Shown here: positions 1-7,364 of the stretch, piece by piece
Layout of the letters: each line of letters opens with the position of its first letter
How positions within the stretch are numbered: position 1 is the first letter of the stretch
Assembly (NCBI GenBank): GCA_964640515.1
Contig: CAZXFG010000023.1
Location: forward strand, 1-12,226
DNA: 12,226 bases
Direction: 5' to 3'
From: CAZXFG01 sp964640515
GTDB taxonomy: Bacteria; Patescibacteriota; Patescibacteriia; Magasanikbacterales; GWA2-37-8
Translations under genes and position numbers: made by a program
Notes under the pieces: generated by a model
Databases searched by the model: none
What the model was told of the DNA's origin: nothing
Seen by the model: the letters and a program-made list of their open reading frames with translations, nothing else

Positions 1-21
1 CACTTGATTGAGTGTAGGCAT
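1..21 (-). CDS. 5' end of a gene leaving the left edge, possibly ribosomal protein S12
   Basis: An ATG at 21-19 opens a frame of seven codons reading MPTLNQV before the window ends. Ribosomal protein S12 typically begins MPT(I/V)NQL, so rpsL is a reasonable guess, but seven residues cannot prove it. A consensus promoter at 108-136 and a hairpin at 54-92 on the same strand support a gene starting here. No Shine-Dalgarno site precedes the ATG. The helicase gene lies upstream in the same direction. The identity is inference from a very short match. Confidence 0.35.
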
Positions 22-44
22 AATTAATGATATAAATATTTTGT

Positions 45-92
45 AAAAAAAAGACTGAACGAAAATGCTCAGCCACGAGATTTTTATTCAGT
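45..92 (-). terminator. Hairpin plus U8 between promoter and start codon (attenuator-like)
   Basis: On the minus strand ACTGAA (92-87) pairs with TTCAGT (59-54). Inside it AAAAT (84-80) pairs with ATTTT (66-62) and CTC (79-77) with GAG (70-68), around a six-base loop. A run of eight T follows at 52-45. This is a good intrinsic terminator. It lies downstream of the promoter at 108-136 and upstream of the ATG at 21, so it could attenuate the leftmost gene; it can also end the helicase transcript. Confidence 0.6.
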
Positions 93-107
93 TACGTTCT
101 GGCCTAC

Positions 108-136
108 ATTATATATATACAAAGGGGAAATGTCAA
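108..136 (-). promoter_or_regulatory. Consensus sigma70-type promoter, leftward
   Basis: The minus strand has TTGACA (136-131), a 17-base spacer and TATAAT (113-108): both hexamers match the consensus exactly at ideal spacing. The predicted start is near 101, about 80 bases before the ATG at 21. It sits just beyond the helicase stop codon, so the leftmost gene need not depend on helicase readthrough. Confidence 0.75.
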
Positions 137-144
137 GAGGAGGG

Positions 145-2220
145 CTATAAATCCTCAATACTTCTTAAAAATTGACCCGGTTTAAGGCGTAATGGCTTAT
201 CTTCATATACATAATGAATATCGGCGTCCTCATCATCTAAAACAGTGGTACTATGGTTCAATAAAGAAAAATCTTTCAAGAGATCGGAACTAATTTCGGA
301 AAGAAATATGCTCGGGCCGGACATAAAATCCCCGGCTCCCCCGCCAGCCATGGGATAAGTCAAAAATAAATTTTCTTTGGCCCGCGTGATGGCCACATAA
401 AATAATCGGCGTTCTTCTTCCAAACCGCCTTTTTCAGTGAGCGCTCGGCTGTTGGGGAATCCGCCGCTGGCCAAATTAATTAAAAAAACCGTGTGCCATT
501 CCAGCCCTTTGGCCTGATGAATGGTGGATAGAATTACTCTTTTTCCTTTTTCTACTTTAGCGTTATTCAATTGCGCGCGGCCAAAAGATTCTTGTAAAGT
601 CGCTTCAGCCAAAAATCTTTCCAAATTATCATACTGTTCGGCAAAAGTGGCCAACTGTTCCAAATCTTGCTTCCTTTCCGGAGCATCAATATATTCATTA
701 GTTAAAAATTCACTATATGGGGAAGCCAACACCGCCCGGATAACTTCGGCCGGTTTATCTTTAGGCGCTCCGATTATTTTCTGCCAAATCTGAACAAAAT
801 TTTTCCAACCCAATTTAGCTTTTTCTCCCAGCATTTGAAAACCGGTTTCAATTATACTGTCATTCCCGCGAAAGCGGGAATCTCCACTGTCCTGGGTCCC
901 TGTTTCCACGGGGATGACAATTTTGTTCTTTATAGCTTCAACCACTTTTTGCGCGGCCACAGGGCCAATCCCTTCTTCCTTTAATAGCACCCTAAACCAA
1001 GCGGCCGTGTCCGACAGGTTATTTAAAATCCGCAAGTATGACAAAATATCTTTGACATGCGCTCGTTCAAAAAAGCGCAAACCCCCGCGATAGTCATAAG
1101 CTATACCCCGTTTCATCAGCTCCATTTCCAAAAGCTGGGAGTGATGCGATGCCCGGAACAGCACGGCCAATTCCTGCGGCAATACGCCCTTTTCTATGTT
1201 CTCTTCAATCTTCTGCGCCACAAAAACAGCTTCACTGGCTTGGTCCATCCGCGGATGCAGTTCCGGCAGAACTCCGGAACTCTTTAAAGTGCGCAAATCT
1301 TTTTTATACTGTCTAATATTATTGGCAATGACATTGTTGGCCAAATCCAAAATCTCCTGGCTGGAGCGGTAATTGACTTGCAACTTAAAAACTTTGGCCT
1401 CGGGATATCTTTCCTCAAAACGCAAAATATTTTTAATCTCCGCCGCTCGAAAAGAATAAATGCTCTGGGCATCATCCCCCACCACCAAAATATTCCGGTG
1501 TACCGAAGATAATTTATCTATGACCGACGCCTGAATTTTATTCGTGTCCTGATATTCATCCACCAAAATATATTTGAACTGTCCGCCATATTTCTGTGTG
1601 ATCTCATTATTGTTCAAAAGCAGTAAAAAATTCACCAACAAATCGTCAAAATCCATGGCATTGGCTTCTTTTTTCTTTTGCGCGTAGCGTACGGCGATGT
1701 CCTTTATTTTTTCTTGCAACGACAACCAATTCGGATACTTATCCTCCAACACCTCATCCAGCGTCCGCTCGGCATTGCGAGCATAACTGATGATATTTTG
1801 TAATACATGAGCGGAAGGAAATTTTTCTTCCGGACTTTTATGCTCTTTGACACAGGCTTTGAGCAGAGACTCGCTGTCCTCGCTGTCTAAAATAGAAAAT
1901 CTTTCTTTATAACCCAGAAGCGGCGCGTAAAAACGCAGAATTTTGTAAGCCACACTGTGAAAAGTGCCGGCCCATGGTAACTTAGCCGGACTATTGGTAA
2001 TCTTTTGCACCCGAGCGATCATTTCATCAGCCGCTCTGTTGGTAAAAGTAAGGAGTAAAATATTTTCCGGCTTCACCCCCTGCTCCAAAAGATAAGCCAC
2101 CCGATAAGTAATCGCTCTGGTCTTGCCACTGCCTGCTCCAGCCAGCACCAAACAAGGGCCCTCACCCATGAGGACGACAGCCAGTTGCTCCTGATTCAAT
2201 TCTTTGGAAAAGTCAATCAC
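145..2220 (-). CDS. uvrD: UvrD/PcrA-family superfamily 1A DNA helicase
   Basis: ATP-dependent 3'-5' DNA helicase of the UvrD/PcrA/Rep family, acting in nucleotide excision and mismatch repair and in replication-fork maintenance. The family motifs occur in order: Q motif LNQEQ near residue 8, Walker A GAGSGKT at 28-34, Ia LLTFTNRAADEM, II VDEYQDTN, III VGDDAQSIYSFRAAE, IV VNYRSSQEI, V STIHQAKGLEW and VI RRLFYVAITRAKE. At 691 residues it is slightly short; the C-terminal tail is brief and I see no clear Tudor-like module such as PcrA and UvrD use to contact RNA polymerase. The start is GTG, overlapping the stop of the upstream gene by four bases (GTGA), so the two are probably translationally coupled. 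Residues about 434-454 come from a palindromic repeat inserted in frame. Family assignment is firm; the choice among uvrD, pcrA and rep is not. Confidence 0.93.
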   Translation of the reverse strand: MIDFSKELNQEQLAVVLMGEGPCLVLAGAGSGKTRAITYRVAYLLEQGVKPENILLLTFTNRAADEMIARVQKITNSPAKLPWAGTFHSVAYKILRFYAPLLGYKERFSILDSEDSESLLKACVKEHKSPEEKFPSAHVLQNIISYARNAERTLDEVLEDKYPNWLSLQEKIKDIAVRYAQKKKEANAMDFDDLLVNFLLLLNNNEITQKYGGQFKYILVDEYQDTNKIQASVIDKLSSVHRNILVVGDDAQSIYSFRAAEIKNILRFEERYPEAKVFKLQVNYRSSQEILDLANNVIANNIRQYKKDLRTLKSSGVLPELHPRMDQASEAVFVAQKIEENIEKGVLPQELAVLFRASHHSQLLEMELMKRGIAYDYRGGLRFFERAHVKDILSYLRILNNLSDTAAWFRVLLKEEGIGPVAAQKVVEAIKNKIVIPVETGTQDSGDSRFRGNDSIIETGFQMLGEKAKLGWKNFVQIWQKIIGAPKDKPAEVIRAVLASPYSEFLTNEYIDAPERKQDLEQLATFAEQYDNLERFLAEATLQESFGRAQLNNAKVEKGKRVILSTIHQAKGLEWHTVFLINLASGGFPNSRALTEKGGLEEERRLFYVAITRAKENLFLTYPMAGGGAGDFMSGPSIFLSEISSDLLKDFSLLNHSTTVLDDEDADIHYVYEDKPLRLKPGQFLRSIEDL
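858..919. repeat. Palindromic element inserted in frame in the helicase gene
   Basis: A 62-bp element with inverted ends: TGTCATTCCCG on the left, and a right end whose complement reads TGTCATCCCCG. The left half holds a perfect 8-bp hairpin with a GAAA loop (ATTCCCGC 862-869, GCGGGAAT 874-881). Read on the minus strand it encodes a stop-free peptide containing IPVETGTQ and DSRFRGND, a pattern familiar from dispersed GCGGGAAT-type repeats in many bacterial genomes. It interrupts helicase domain 2B sequence, where insertions may be tolerated. Confidence 0.8.
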
Positions 2221-3305
2221 ATCTTTCTTTTCCCTTTCCCTTTCCTTATCCCAACAAAACTCGGTAAATTTAACATCCTCTCTTCAACCAATGATTCTTC
2301 AAATTTAAATTGATCTACGGGGGCATATCTAAAATAAAAACGCCGATCATCTCCAATTAATTCATTCAGATACGCCACCGCTTCTTCAGTATTTTTTATA
2401 AAAGACGGAAGTTGGGTGCGCCGTACCAGATCCCGAACAAAGCTATCGGCCTTTTCTTTCCCATGGCTACTCATTTTGTCCAATTGACTCGCTATGTAAA
2501 ATGGAGGGATGAAACTTCTCTCCAATTCCCAATCGTCCACGTCTTTAGTCGTCGCGCCGCCATACCGCTCGATCATTTCACAATAAAATTTGATAATTTT
2601 CGCCGTCATTTTCGGTCCTAGATTTCCCTCGAATAATTCCCTCTCATATCCTGTCGGTCTGATAATATGTCTTACGGTATCTAAAAGGCACTGTCTGGTA
2701 ACGATAATTTGGTCGTCTGTCGCAAGAATTTCATTAATAGACAGATCTCGGGTCGCAAAGTACTCCTTGTGATCCAACTCTACATCCATCCAAGTGTTCT
2801 GAAGCATGTCATCTGGAGAAAAACGCAGTAAAACATCTTTATCACTCCCTGGAAAAGGCTCGTCTTTTATCAAGCGTATGGGGTCAATGTCTCTCGGTTG
2901 AGACAAAGGAGGCAGCCCCAACGACCTAGTTAACAATTCTCGCGCCGCTCCGCCTTTATATCCATATCCGACCGGTAATCTTTCTTTGGAAAAATGATCC
3001 TTCACCGGTAAATAAAATAATCCATCTCTTTCTTTTATTTCAACATTTTTTAGGCCATATTCTTTCAAAAGATCAGCCACTTCTTGGTCGTCTACCGTGT
3101 TTTCTCTTTCTTCCAGCTGTTTTTTTAATTCTTCTTGCTCCTCAATGCTTGCGGTCACCAATTCAGGATATTTCTTCTGAAACACTCCGATTAGTTGCTC
3201 TTTAAATCCTAATTTGGGCGCCTTTTCCCTAATATTATATTCCGCGCCTCGAGACGAACTTTCCTTGATGGCCATAAAAAAATAATAAATCTTACTATAT
3301 GTCAT
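2217..3305 (-). CDS. Uncharacterised protein with a nucleotidyltransferase-like motif
   Basis: A 362-residue soluble protein of unknown role. Residues about 112-145 contain GGAARELL followed by RDIDPIRL. This resembles the GG-x-x-R(D/E) plus D-x-D signature of polymerase-beta-type nucleotidyltransferases such as the CCA-adding/poly(A) polymerase head, but I cannot confirm the fold. The N-terminal 70 residues are charged and probably helical; the C-terminal half is helical with no motif I recognise, and the end is basic (KGKGKRKM). The start at 3305 is favoured because GAGGAG lies six bases before that ATG; an alternative ATG lies ten codons in. It overlaps the helicase gene by four bases and is probably cotranscribed with it. 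Confidence 0.75.
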   Translation of the reverse strand: MTYSKIYYFFMAIKESSSRGAEYNIREKAPKLGFKEQLIGVFQKKYPELVTASIEEQEELKKQLEERENTVDDQEVADLLKEYGLKNVEIKERDGLFYLPVKDHFSKERLPVGYGYKGGAARELLTRSLGLPPLSQPRDIDPIRLIKDEPFPGSDKDVLLRFSPDDMLQNTWMDVELDHKEYFATRDLSINEILATDDQIIVTRQCLLDTVRHIIRPTGYERELFEGNLGPKMTAKIIKFYCEMIERYGGATTKDVDDWELERSFIPPFYIASQLDKMSSHGKEKADSFVRDLVRRTQLPSFIKNTEEAVAYLNELIGDDRRFYFRYAPVDQFKFEESLVEERMLNLPSFVGIRKGKGKRKM

Positions 3306-3363
3306 TATACTCTCCTCTTGATTTTTCGCAAAAAATCAGTAAAATATAGCCACATTATATACT

Positions 3364-4692
3364 ATGGCCTTTTTTGAACAAACCCATCAAGACAAAAACT
3401 GCCGCGCCCGCGTGGGTATTATGCATACCGACCATGGGGATATAGAGACCCCTGTTTTCATGCCGGTCGGTACTCAAGCCACAGTCAAAACTTTGGATTC
3501 TTCGGATTTGGAAAAAATCGGCGCGCAAATAATCCTGGGTAATAATTACCATCTGCATCTGCGGCCGGGAGAAGATTTAATCGCTGGACAAGGCGGTCTG
3601 CACAAATTCATGAACTGGAATAAACCCATTTTAACTGATTCGGGCGGCTTCCAGGTATTTAGTCTGGGATTACAGAAACTGAAAAAAAATGTCATTCTGA
3701 GCGAAGCGAAGAATCCCTTAAATCCAAACTCTAAGGGGCCTTTCGCTAACGCTCAAGATGACAATCGTGCCACACTAGCAAAAATAGACGAAGATGGAGT
3801 AACTTTTCGTTCGCACTTTGACGGCTCCACTCATCGTTTTACTCCGGAATCAGCTATTGAGTGCGAACACAAAATCGGCGCTGACATTATTATGGCCTTT
3901 GATGAATGCACGCCGGACAACGCTGATTACGAATACACCAAAGAAGCCATGGAGCGCACCCACCGCTGGGCCAAACGCTCGTTGGCACAACATGTCATTC
4001 TGAATAAAACGAAGAATCCCTTAAAGCCTTACAAACAATTTTTATTTGGCATCATCCAAGGTTCGGGTCATCGCGATCTGCGTGAAACATCAGCCAAATA
4101 TATTTCTTCTTTAGATTTTGACGGTATTGCCATTGGCGGAGAATCCATTGGCTACAATATGGAAGCCACCAAAGAGATTTTGGACTGGGTGTATCCATAT
4201 TTGCCAACAGATAAACCACACTACGCCATGGGCGTGGGATTGGATCCGGCCGATTTGCTGGAAGCAATAGAACAAGGCGTGGACATGTTTGATTGCGTCG
4301 CCCCCACTCGCCTCGCCCGCCACGGCATGTTGTTCTGTCATTGCGAGGAACGAGATCCCTCACTTCGTCTCGGGACAGGCTCCGCAATCCCTAAAACAGC
4401 AGAAGATTGCCGCGCCCCTAAAGGGGCTCGCGATGACAAAAATAAACACCGAATTAATATAACGAATTCTGTGTTCGCGAAAGATGCCGGACCGATTGAC
4501 CCGAGTTGCCATTGTCCGACTTGCCAAAATTATTCCCGAAGTTATTTACATCATCTCTTTGGCGCGCAGGAAATGACGGCCATGCGCCTGGCCAGCATCC
4601 ATAATCTATATTTTCTCTTAGATCTCATGCGCCAAACGCGCGAAGCGATAAAACAAGACAAATTTTTGGAACTAAAACAGAATTGGAGATAA
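3364..4692 (+). CDS. tgt: tRNA-guanine transglycosylase (queuosine pathway)
   Basis: Exchanges guanine-34 in GUN-anticodon tRNAs (Asn, Asp, His, Tyr) for the queuosine precursor preQ1. Recognisable parts are DSGGFQVFSL, the substrate-site AFDECTP, FGIIQG, HYAMGVG, the catalytic FDCVAPTR with its nucleophilic Asp, and the zinc site DPSCHCPTC followed by a downstream His. The protein has 442 residues against roughly 370-380 usual; the excess is explained by three palindromic-element insertions at residues about 110-134, 210-221 and 325-359, each at a surface-loop position between conserved blocks. Two substitutions are unusual: GIIQGS replaces GIVQGG and IGGES replaces the common IGGL. No Shine-Dalgarno site precedes the ATG. 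It is transcribed divergently from the 3305 gene across only 58 bases. Confidence 0.93.
   Translation: MAFFEQTHQDKNCRARVGIMHTDHGDIETPVFMPVGTQATVKTLDSSDLEKIGAQIILGNNYHLHLRPGEDLIAGQGGLHKFMNWNKPILTDSGGFQVFSLGLQKLKKNVILSEAKNPLNPNSKGPFANAQDDNRATLAKIDEDGVTFRSHFDGSTHRFTPESAIECEHKIGADIIMAFDECTPDNADYEYTKEAMERTHRWAKRSLAQHVILNKTKNPLKPYKQFLFGIIQGSGHRDLRETSAKYISSLDFDGIAIGGESIGYNMEATKEILDWVYPYLPTDKPHYAMGVGLDPADLLEAIEQGVDMFDCVAPTRLARHGMLFCHCEERDPSLRLGTGSAIPKTAEDCRAPKGARDDKNKHRINITNSVFAKDAGPIDPSCHCPTCQNYSRSYLHHLFGAQEMTAMRLASIHNLYFLLDLMRQTREAIKQDKFLELKQNWR
3690..3763. repeat. Palindromic element 1 in tgt (full length)
   Basis: A 74-bp element. The left end TGTCATTCTGAGCG is an inverted copy of the right end CGCTCAAGATGACA with two mismatches. 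It adds a stop-free peptide including VILSEAKNP and FANAQDDN between the conserved DSGGFQVFSL and DGVTFRSH blocks. It is a different family from the helicase element, sharing only the TGTCAT ends. Confidence 0.85.
3993..4028. repeat. Palindromic element 2 in tgt (left half only, decayed)
   Basis: These 36 bases match the left half of the element at 3690 at 31 of 36 positions, but no right inverted end follows. It encodes VILNKTKNP. It looks like a truncated or decayed copy, placed between conserved helix MERTHRWAKRS and FGIIQG. Confidence 0.75.
4336..4438. repeat. Palindromic element 3 in tgt (third family)
   Basis: A 103-bp element with ends TGTCATTGCGAG and CTCGCGATGACA (one mismatch when inverted). 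An inner hairpin GCCCCTAAAGGGGC lies at 4414-4427. It encodes a stop-free peptide including CHCEERDPS, KTAEDCRAP and KGARDDK. It lies between GMLF and the block leading to the zinc site, where ordinary TGTs have a short loop. Confidence 0.85.
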
Positions 4693-4699
4693 AATCCTT

Positions 4700-5209
4700 C
4701 TAAGCCACCTTCCAAGCACGGCGAGGAAAAGGTGGTTTTGATTTAAAAACCAAAACATCTCGCTCCTCATCAAGATAAATATTTTCTTGTTCAGCCAGAC
4801 GAGGGAATTCCGTTTTTATACTTTCGATTAATCGTCTAATTACCTCCGGGTCTTTAATAATACCTAACCTAACATTTTTCTCCAATCTGGTTAAGGCAAC
4901 CATCATTTTTTCTCCATCTTTTTCGTCCTTCCATCTCTGGGCCGCTTCTCCCGCTGATTCCTTTCTCATACTCACCACCGGAGCTTTGCGTCCTTTTTTG
5001 TGATGAGCCGCCCCTCTCTTCTCCGAGGAGGAATAAGGTAAGGAATTATCTTTACGGTTTAACGCGTATTTTTCTATCGGGCTAAGTTCTTCTGTCTTTT
5101 TGCTCCCTCCTTCTTTGCTCACCGATTTTTTTTCTTCCCGCCGAATTAATGGACCGCCCCCTTCCAATTCACGCTCTATCATCTCCGGCCACCTTGTTGA
5201 TAACCCCAT
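4700..5209 (-). CDS. Uncharacterised charged protein, 169 residues
   Basis: No family recognised. The first 100 residues are highly charged and low in hydrophobics (runs of Glu, Lys, Ser), so probably disordered. Residues about 100-160 could form helices and a short beta hairpin (LTRLEKNVRLGI, EVIRRLIESIKTEF, IYLDEERDVLVF). No signal peptide or membrane segment is seen. It has its own promoter at 5240-5267 and converges on tgt with seven bases between stop codons. Its coding status rests on ORF length, the promoter and placement. Confidence 0.65.
   Translation of the reverse strand: MGLSTRWPEMIERELEGGGPLIRREEKKSVSKEGGSKKTEELSPIEKYALNRKDNSLPYSSSEKRGAAHHKKGRKAPVVSMRKESAGEAAQRWKDEKDGEKMMVALTRLEKNVRLGIIKDPEVIRRLIESIKTEFPRLAEQENIYLDEERDVLVFKSKPPFPRRAWKVA
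4705..4739 (+). terminator. tgt terminator inside the convergent gene
   Basis: CCACCTT (4705-4711) pairs with AAGGTGG (4729-4735), followed by TTTT. It starts 13 bases past the tgt stop and lies wholly within the last codons of the minus-strand gene. Confidence 0.6.
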
Positions 5210-5239
5210 ATTCTTAAAAAATTAAAAATAACATTAGGT

Positions 5240-5267
5240 ATTATATCAATACTAATTTCTGTGTAAA
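5240..5267 (-). promoter_or_regulatory. Promoter for the 169-residue protein gene
   Basis: On the minus strand TTTACA (5267-5262), a 16-base spacer and TATAAT (5245-5240) lie about 30 bases before the ATG at 5209. Confidence 0.6.
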
Positions 5268-5327
5268 GAACGCTTGTGCTTTGGAATAAGATAATTTACA
5301 GGTGTGTCATTTCTATTCTTATCCGGC

Positions 5328-5356
5328 TTTACAAAAGTGGTTTAATAAACTAAAAT
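5328..5356 (+). promoter_or_regulatory. trpS promoter
   Basis: TTTACA (5328-5333), a 17-base spacer and TAAAAT (5351-5356). The predicted start near 5363 gives an untranslated leader of about 22 bases with no Shine-Dalgarno site and no room for a T-box or attenuator. Confidence 0.6.
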
Positions 5357-5384
5357 ACCAGTATTAAAACTATTTTCTAAATCT

Positions 5385-6362
5385 ATGCCTCGCGTCTTTT
5401 CCGGCGTTCAACCAACCAACAACATTCACATTGGCAATTATCTGGGAGCCATCAAAAATTGGGTGGAAATGCAAAACCAATATCAATGTATTTTTTGCGT
5501 AGTGGATTTGCACGCCATCACGGTTTTCCAGAAACCGGAGTCTCTGCGGCAAAATATTTTAAATGTCGCCAAAACCTATTTAGCTCTCGGACTTAATTCG
5601 GAAAAAAATATCATTTTCGTGCAATCTGATGTTAAAGAACACGCCGAATTGAGCTGGATCCTGAACACTCTAGCTAAAACCGGAGAAATGGAACGCATGA
5701 CCCAATATAAAGACAAATCCACCCGGCATAAAGATAATATAAATTTAGGATTATTTGCTTATCCTGTACTTATGGCGTCTGACATTTTGCTCTATGATAC
5801 CAACCTTGTGCCCGTAGGCGAGGATCAAAAACAACATGTGGAGCTAACTCGCGATCTGGCGCAAAAATTTAACAAACTATACGGCGAAACCTTTGTCGTG
5901 CCGGAACCTTTGATCAAAAAACAAGGCGCGCGCATCATGGGCTTGGATGACCCCGGCAAAAAAATGAGCAAATCCGCCTCTTCTTCCAGCAACTACATCG
6001 CCTTTTCAGATAATCCGGCCGTGGCCGAGAAAAAAATCATGAAAGCGGTTACTGATTCTGGTTCGGAAGTAAAATCCGGCGCGGACAAACCCGCTCTTTC
6101 CAATCTCCTCTCTATCTATTCCCTCTTTACCAACCGCACCATCAAAGATATTGAAAAAGAATACACCGGCCAGGGCTATGGCGCTTTCAAAAAAGGACTC
6201 GCCGAAATAGTGGGAGAATTTCTCTTTGACTTCCAGAAAAAAATTGAAACTTTTGAAGATAATGAGGTGAAAAAAATATTAACTCAAGGCGCTGACCGCG
6301 CTCGCGAACTGGCAACCAAAAAAATGGAACTAGTTAAACAAAAAATCGGCCTTAATTATTAA
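5385..6362 (+). CDS. trpS: Tryptophanyl-tRNA synthetase
   Basis: Class I aminoacyl-tRNA synthetase that charges tRNA-Trp in the cytoplasm. The HIGH-type signature is IHIGN at residues 14-18, preceded by FSGVQPT; the KMSKS loop is KKMSKS at about 192-197. ASDILLYDTNLVPVGEDQKQHVELTRDLA is the family block for tryptophan-site and dimer contacts. At 325 residues it is close to the usual 325-340. It heads a plus-strand run with the membrane protein gene nine bases downstream. Confidence 0.95.
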   Translation: MPRVFSGVQPTNNIHIGNYLGAIKNWVEMQNQYQCIFCVVDLHAITVFQKPESLRQNILNVAKTYLALGLNSEKNIIFVQSDVKEHAELSWILNTLAKTGEMERMTQYKDKSTRHKDNINLGLFAYPVLMASDILLYDTNLVPVGEDQKQHVELTRDLAQKFNKLYGETFVVPEPLIKKQGARIMGLDDPGKKMSKSASSSSNYIAFSDNPAVAEKKIMKAVTDSGSEVKSGADKPALSNLLSIYSLFTNRTIKDIEKEYTGQGYGAFKKGLAEIVGEFLFDFQKKIETFEDNEVKKILTQGADRARELATKKMELVKQKIGLNY

Positions 6363-6371
6363 TCAAATCAT

Positions 6372-6743
6372 ATGGAAACCAGCAAAATAGCTCTCATCAA
6401 AAATGTATATTTTTATCTTGTTTCTTTCGTGGCCCTGATGATGATGGCCGTCTCCACCGGCAATTTGATTAACACGGCTTTGCGCACCTATGTTTTCACC
6501 AGAGCGGATTACTATGGCGGATCCTATCCGGTGGCCGGGTGTGATCCTCTAATCAAAGCTCCGGACATCAAGACGCTATCAGCCGAAGAATGCGCCACAC
6601 AAGAAGAGCGAGCTAAAAAACAGGAGGAAGATAATCGAATCGCCAATCTACAAAGAAGCGCTACAACCAGCATCTCTTTTATTGTTATCGGATTGCCGTT
6701 GTTTATCATCCATTGGAGAATAGTCAGAAGAAAAGAGGAATAA
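6372..6743 (+). CDS. Small two-helix membrane protein
   Basis: 123 residues with a hydrophobic segment at about 10-34, a polar middle part rich in Glu, Lys and Cys (two Cys, at about 57 and 76), and a second hydrophobic segment at about 94-113 followed by a basic tail. The first segment (VYFYLVSFVALMMM) resembles the small membrane proteins annotated as DUF5671-like in CPR genomes; that link is tentative. It lies nine bases after trpS and five before the lipoprotein gene, so it is probably cotranscribed with both. Function unknown. Confidence 0.75.
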   Translation: METSKIALIKNVYFYLVSFVALMMMAVSTGNLINTALRTYVFTRADYYGGSYPVAGCDPLIKAPDIKTLSAEECATQEERAKKQEEDNRIANLQRSATTSISFIVIGLPLFIIHWRIVRRKEE

Positions 6744-6747
6744 AACT

Positions 6748-7278
6748 ATGCCCAAAAAAATTTTACTGACTATAACCATCATGACCGTGATGGTACTGGG
6801 TGGATGTAAAACTTTAGAAAAAGAACCTATTATACCTATGAAATTAGAAAGCCCGGTTTTTACGCACAATCAATATTTACCCACCAAATATACCTGTGAC
6901 GGCACCAGCGTGAACCCGTCTTTAAAAATTGCTGATGTGCCGGATAATGCCAAAAGTCTGGTTTTGATTATGGATGATCCGGACGCTCCAAACGGAGATT
7001 TTGTGCATTGGATAATGTGGAATATTGACCCAAAAACTATTGAGATTACCGAAGATAGCGTGCCAACCGGCGCCACCCAGGGTATCAATTCAGGTGGAGA
7101 AAATAAATATTATCCGCCTTGTCCACCCACGGGCGCGCATCGCTACTTTTTCAAATTATATGCCTTGGATACTAAACTAGATTTGCCACCCACGACTGAT
7201 AAAACACAGTTACTGGCCGCCACGCAAGGACACATCGTCAACCAAACGGAGATCATCGGCTTATACAGCCGGCAGTGA
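6748..7278 (+). CDS. YbhB/YbcL-type (PEBP family) lipoprotein
   Basis: A 176-residue protein of the phosphatidylethanolamine-binding / Raf-kinase-inhibitor-like family. The N-terminus has a Lys pair, a hydrophobic core and lipobox VLGGC with Cys20, so it is probably exported and lipid-anchored. Family motifs include DDPDAPNGDFVHWIMWNI, GGENKYYPPCPPTGAHRYFFKLYALD and the C-terminal strand. The ligand and role of bacterial members are largely unknown. GAGGA lies eight bases before the ATG. It ends a three-gene run closed by the terminator at 7335-7364. Confidence 0.9.
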   Translation: MPKKILLTITIMTVMVLGGCKTLEKEPIIPMKLESPVFTHNQYLPTKYTCDGTSVNPSLKIADVPDNAKSLVLIMDDPDAPNGDFVHWIMWNIDPKTIEITEDSVPTGATQGINSGGENKYYPPCPPTGAHRYFFKLYALDTKLDLPPTTDKTQLLAATQGHIVNQTEIIGLYSRQ

Positions 7279-7334
7279 ATGAACTATTTAAAAACCATAG
7301 AAAAACACTTTGGCATTTTATATCACTAAACAAA

Positions 7335-7364
7335 AGAGAGACCTCGCCAAGGCGAGGTCTCTTT
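7335..7364. terminator. Strong bidirectional terminator
   Basis: AGAGACCTCGCC (7337-7348) pairs perfectly with GGCGAGGTCTCT (7351-7362) across a two-base centre. A-rich sequence on the left reads as CTTTTGTTT on the minus strand, and TTTG follows on the plus strand. It can end both the lipoprotein transcript and the leftward DGR template RNA. Confidence 0.85.

Noticed and set aside
4052..4387. 111-codon minus-strand ORF
   Set aside because: Shadow of tgt on the opposite strand, partly covering a palindromic element.
858..4438. Palindromic repeats as a CRISPR array
   Set aside because: The elements are single, of different sequence and inside genes; there is no regular repeat-spacer pattern and no cas gene.
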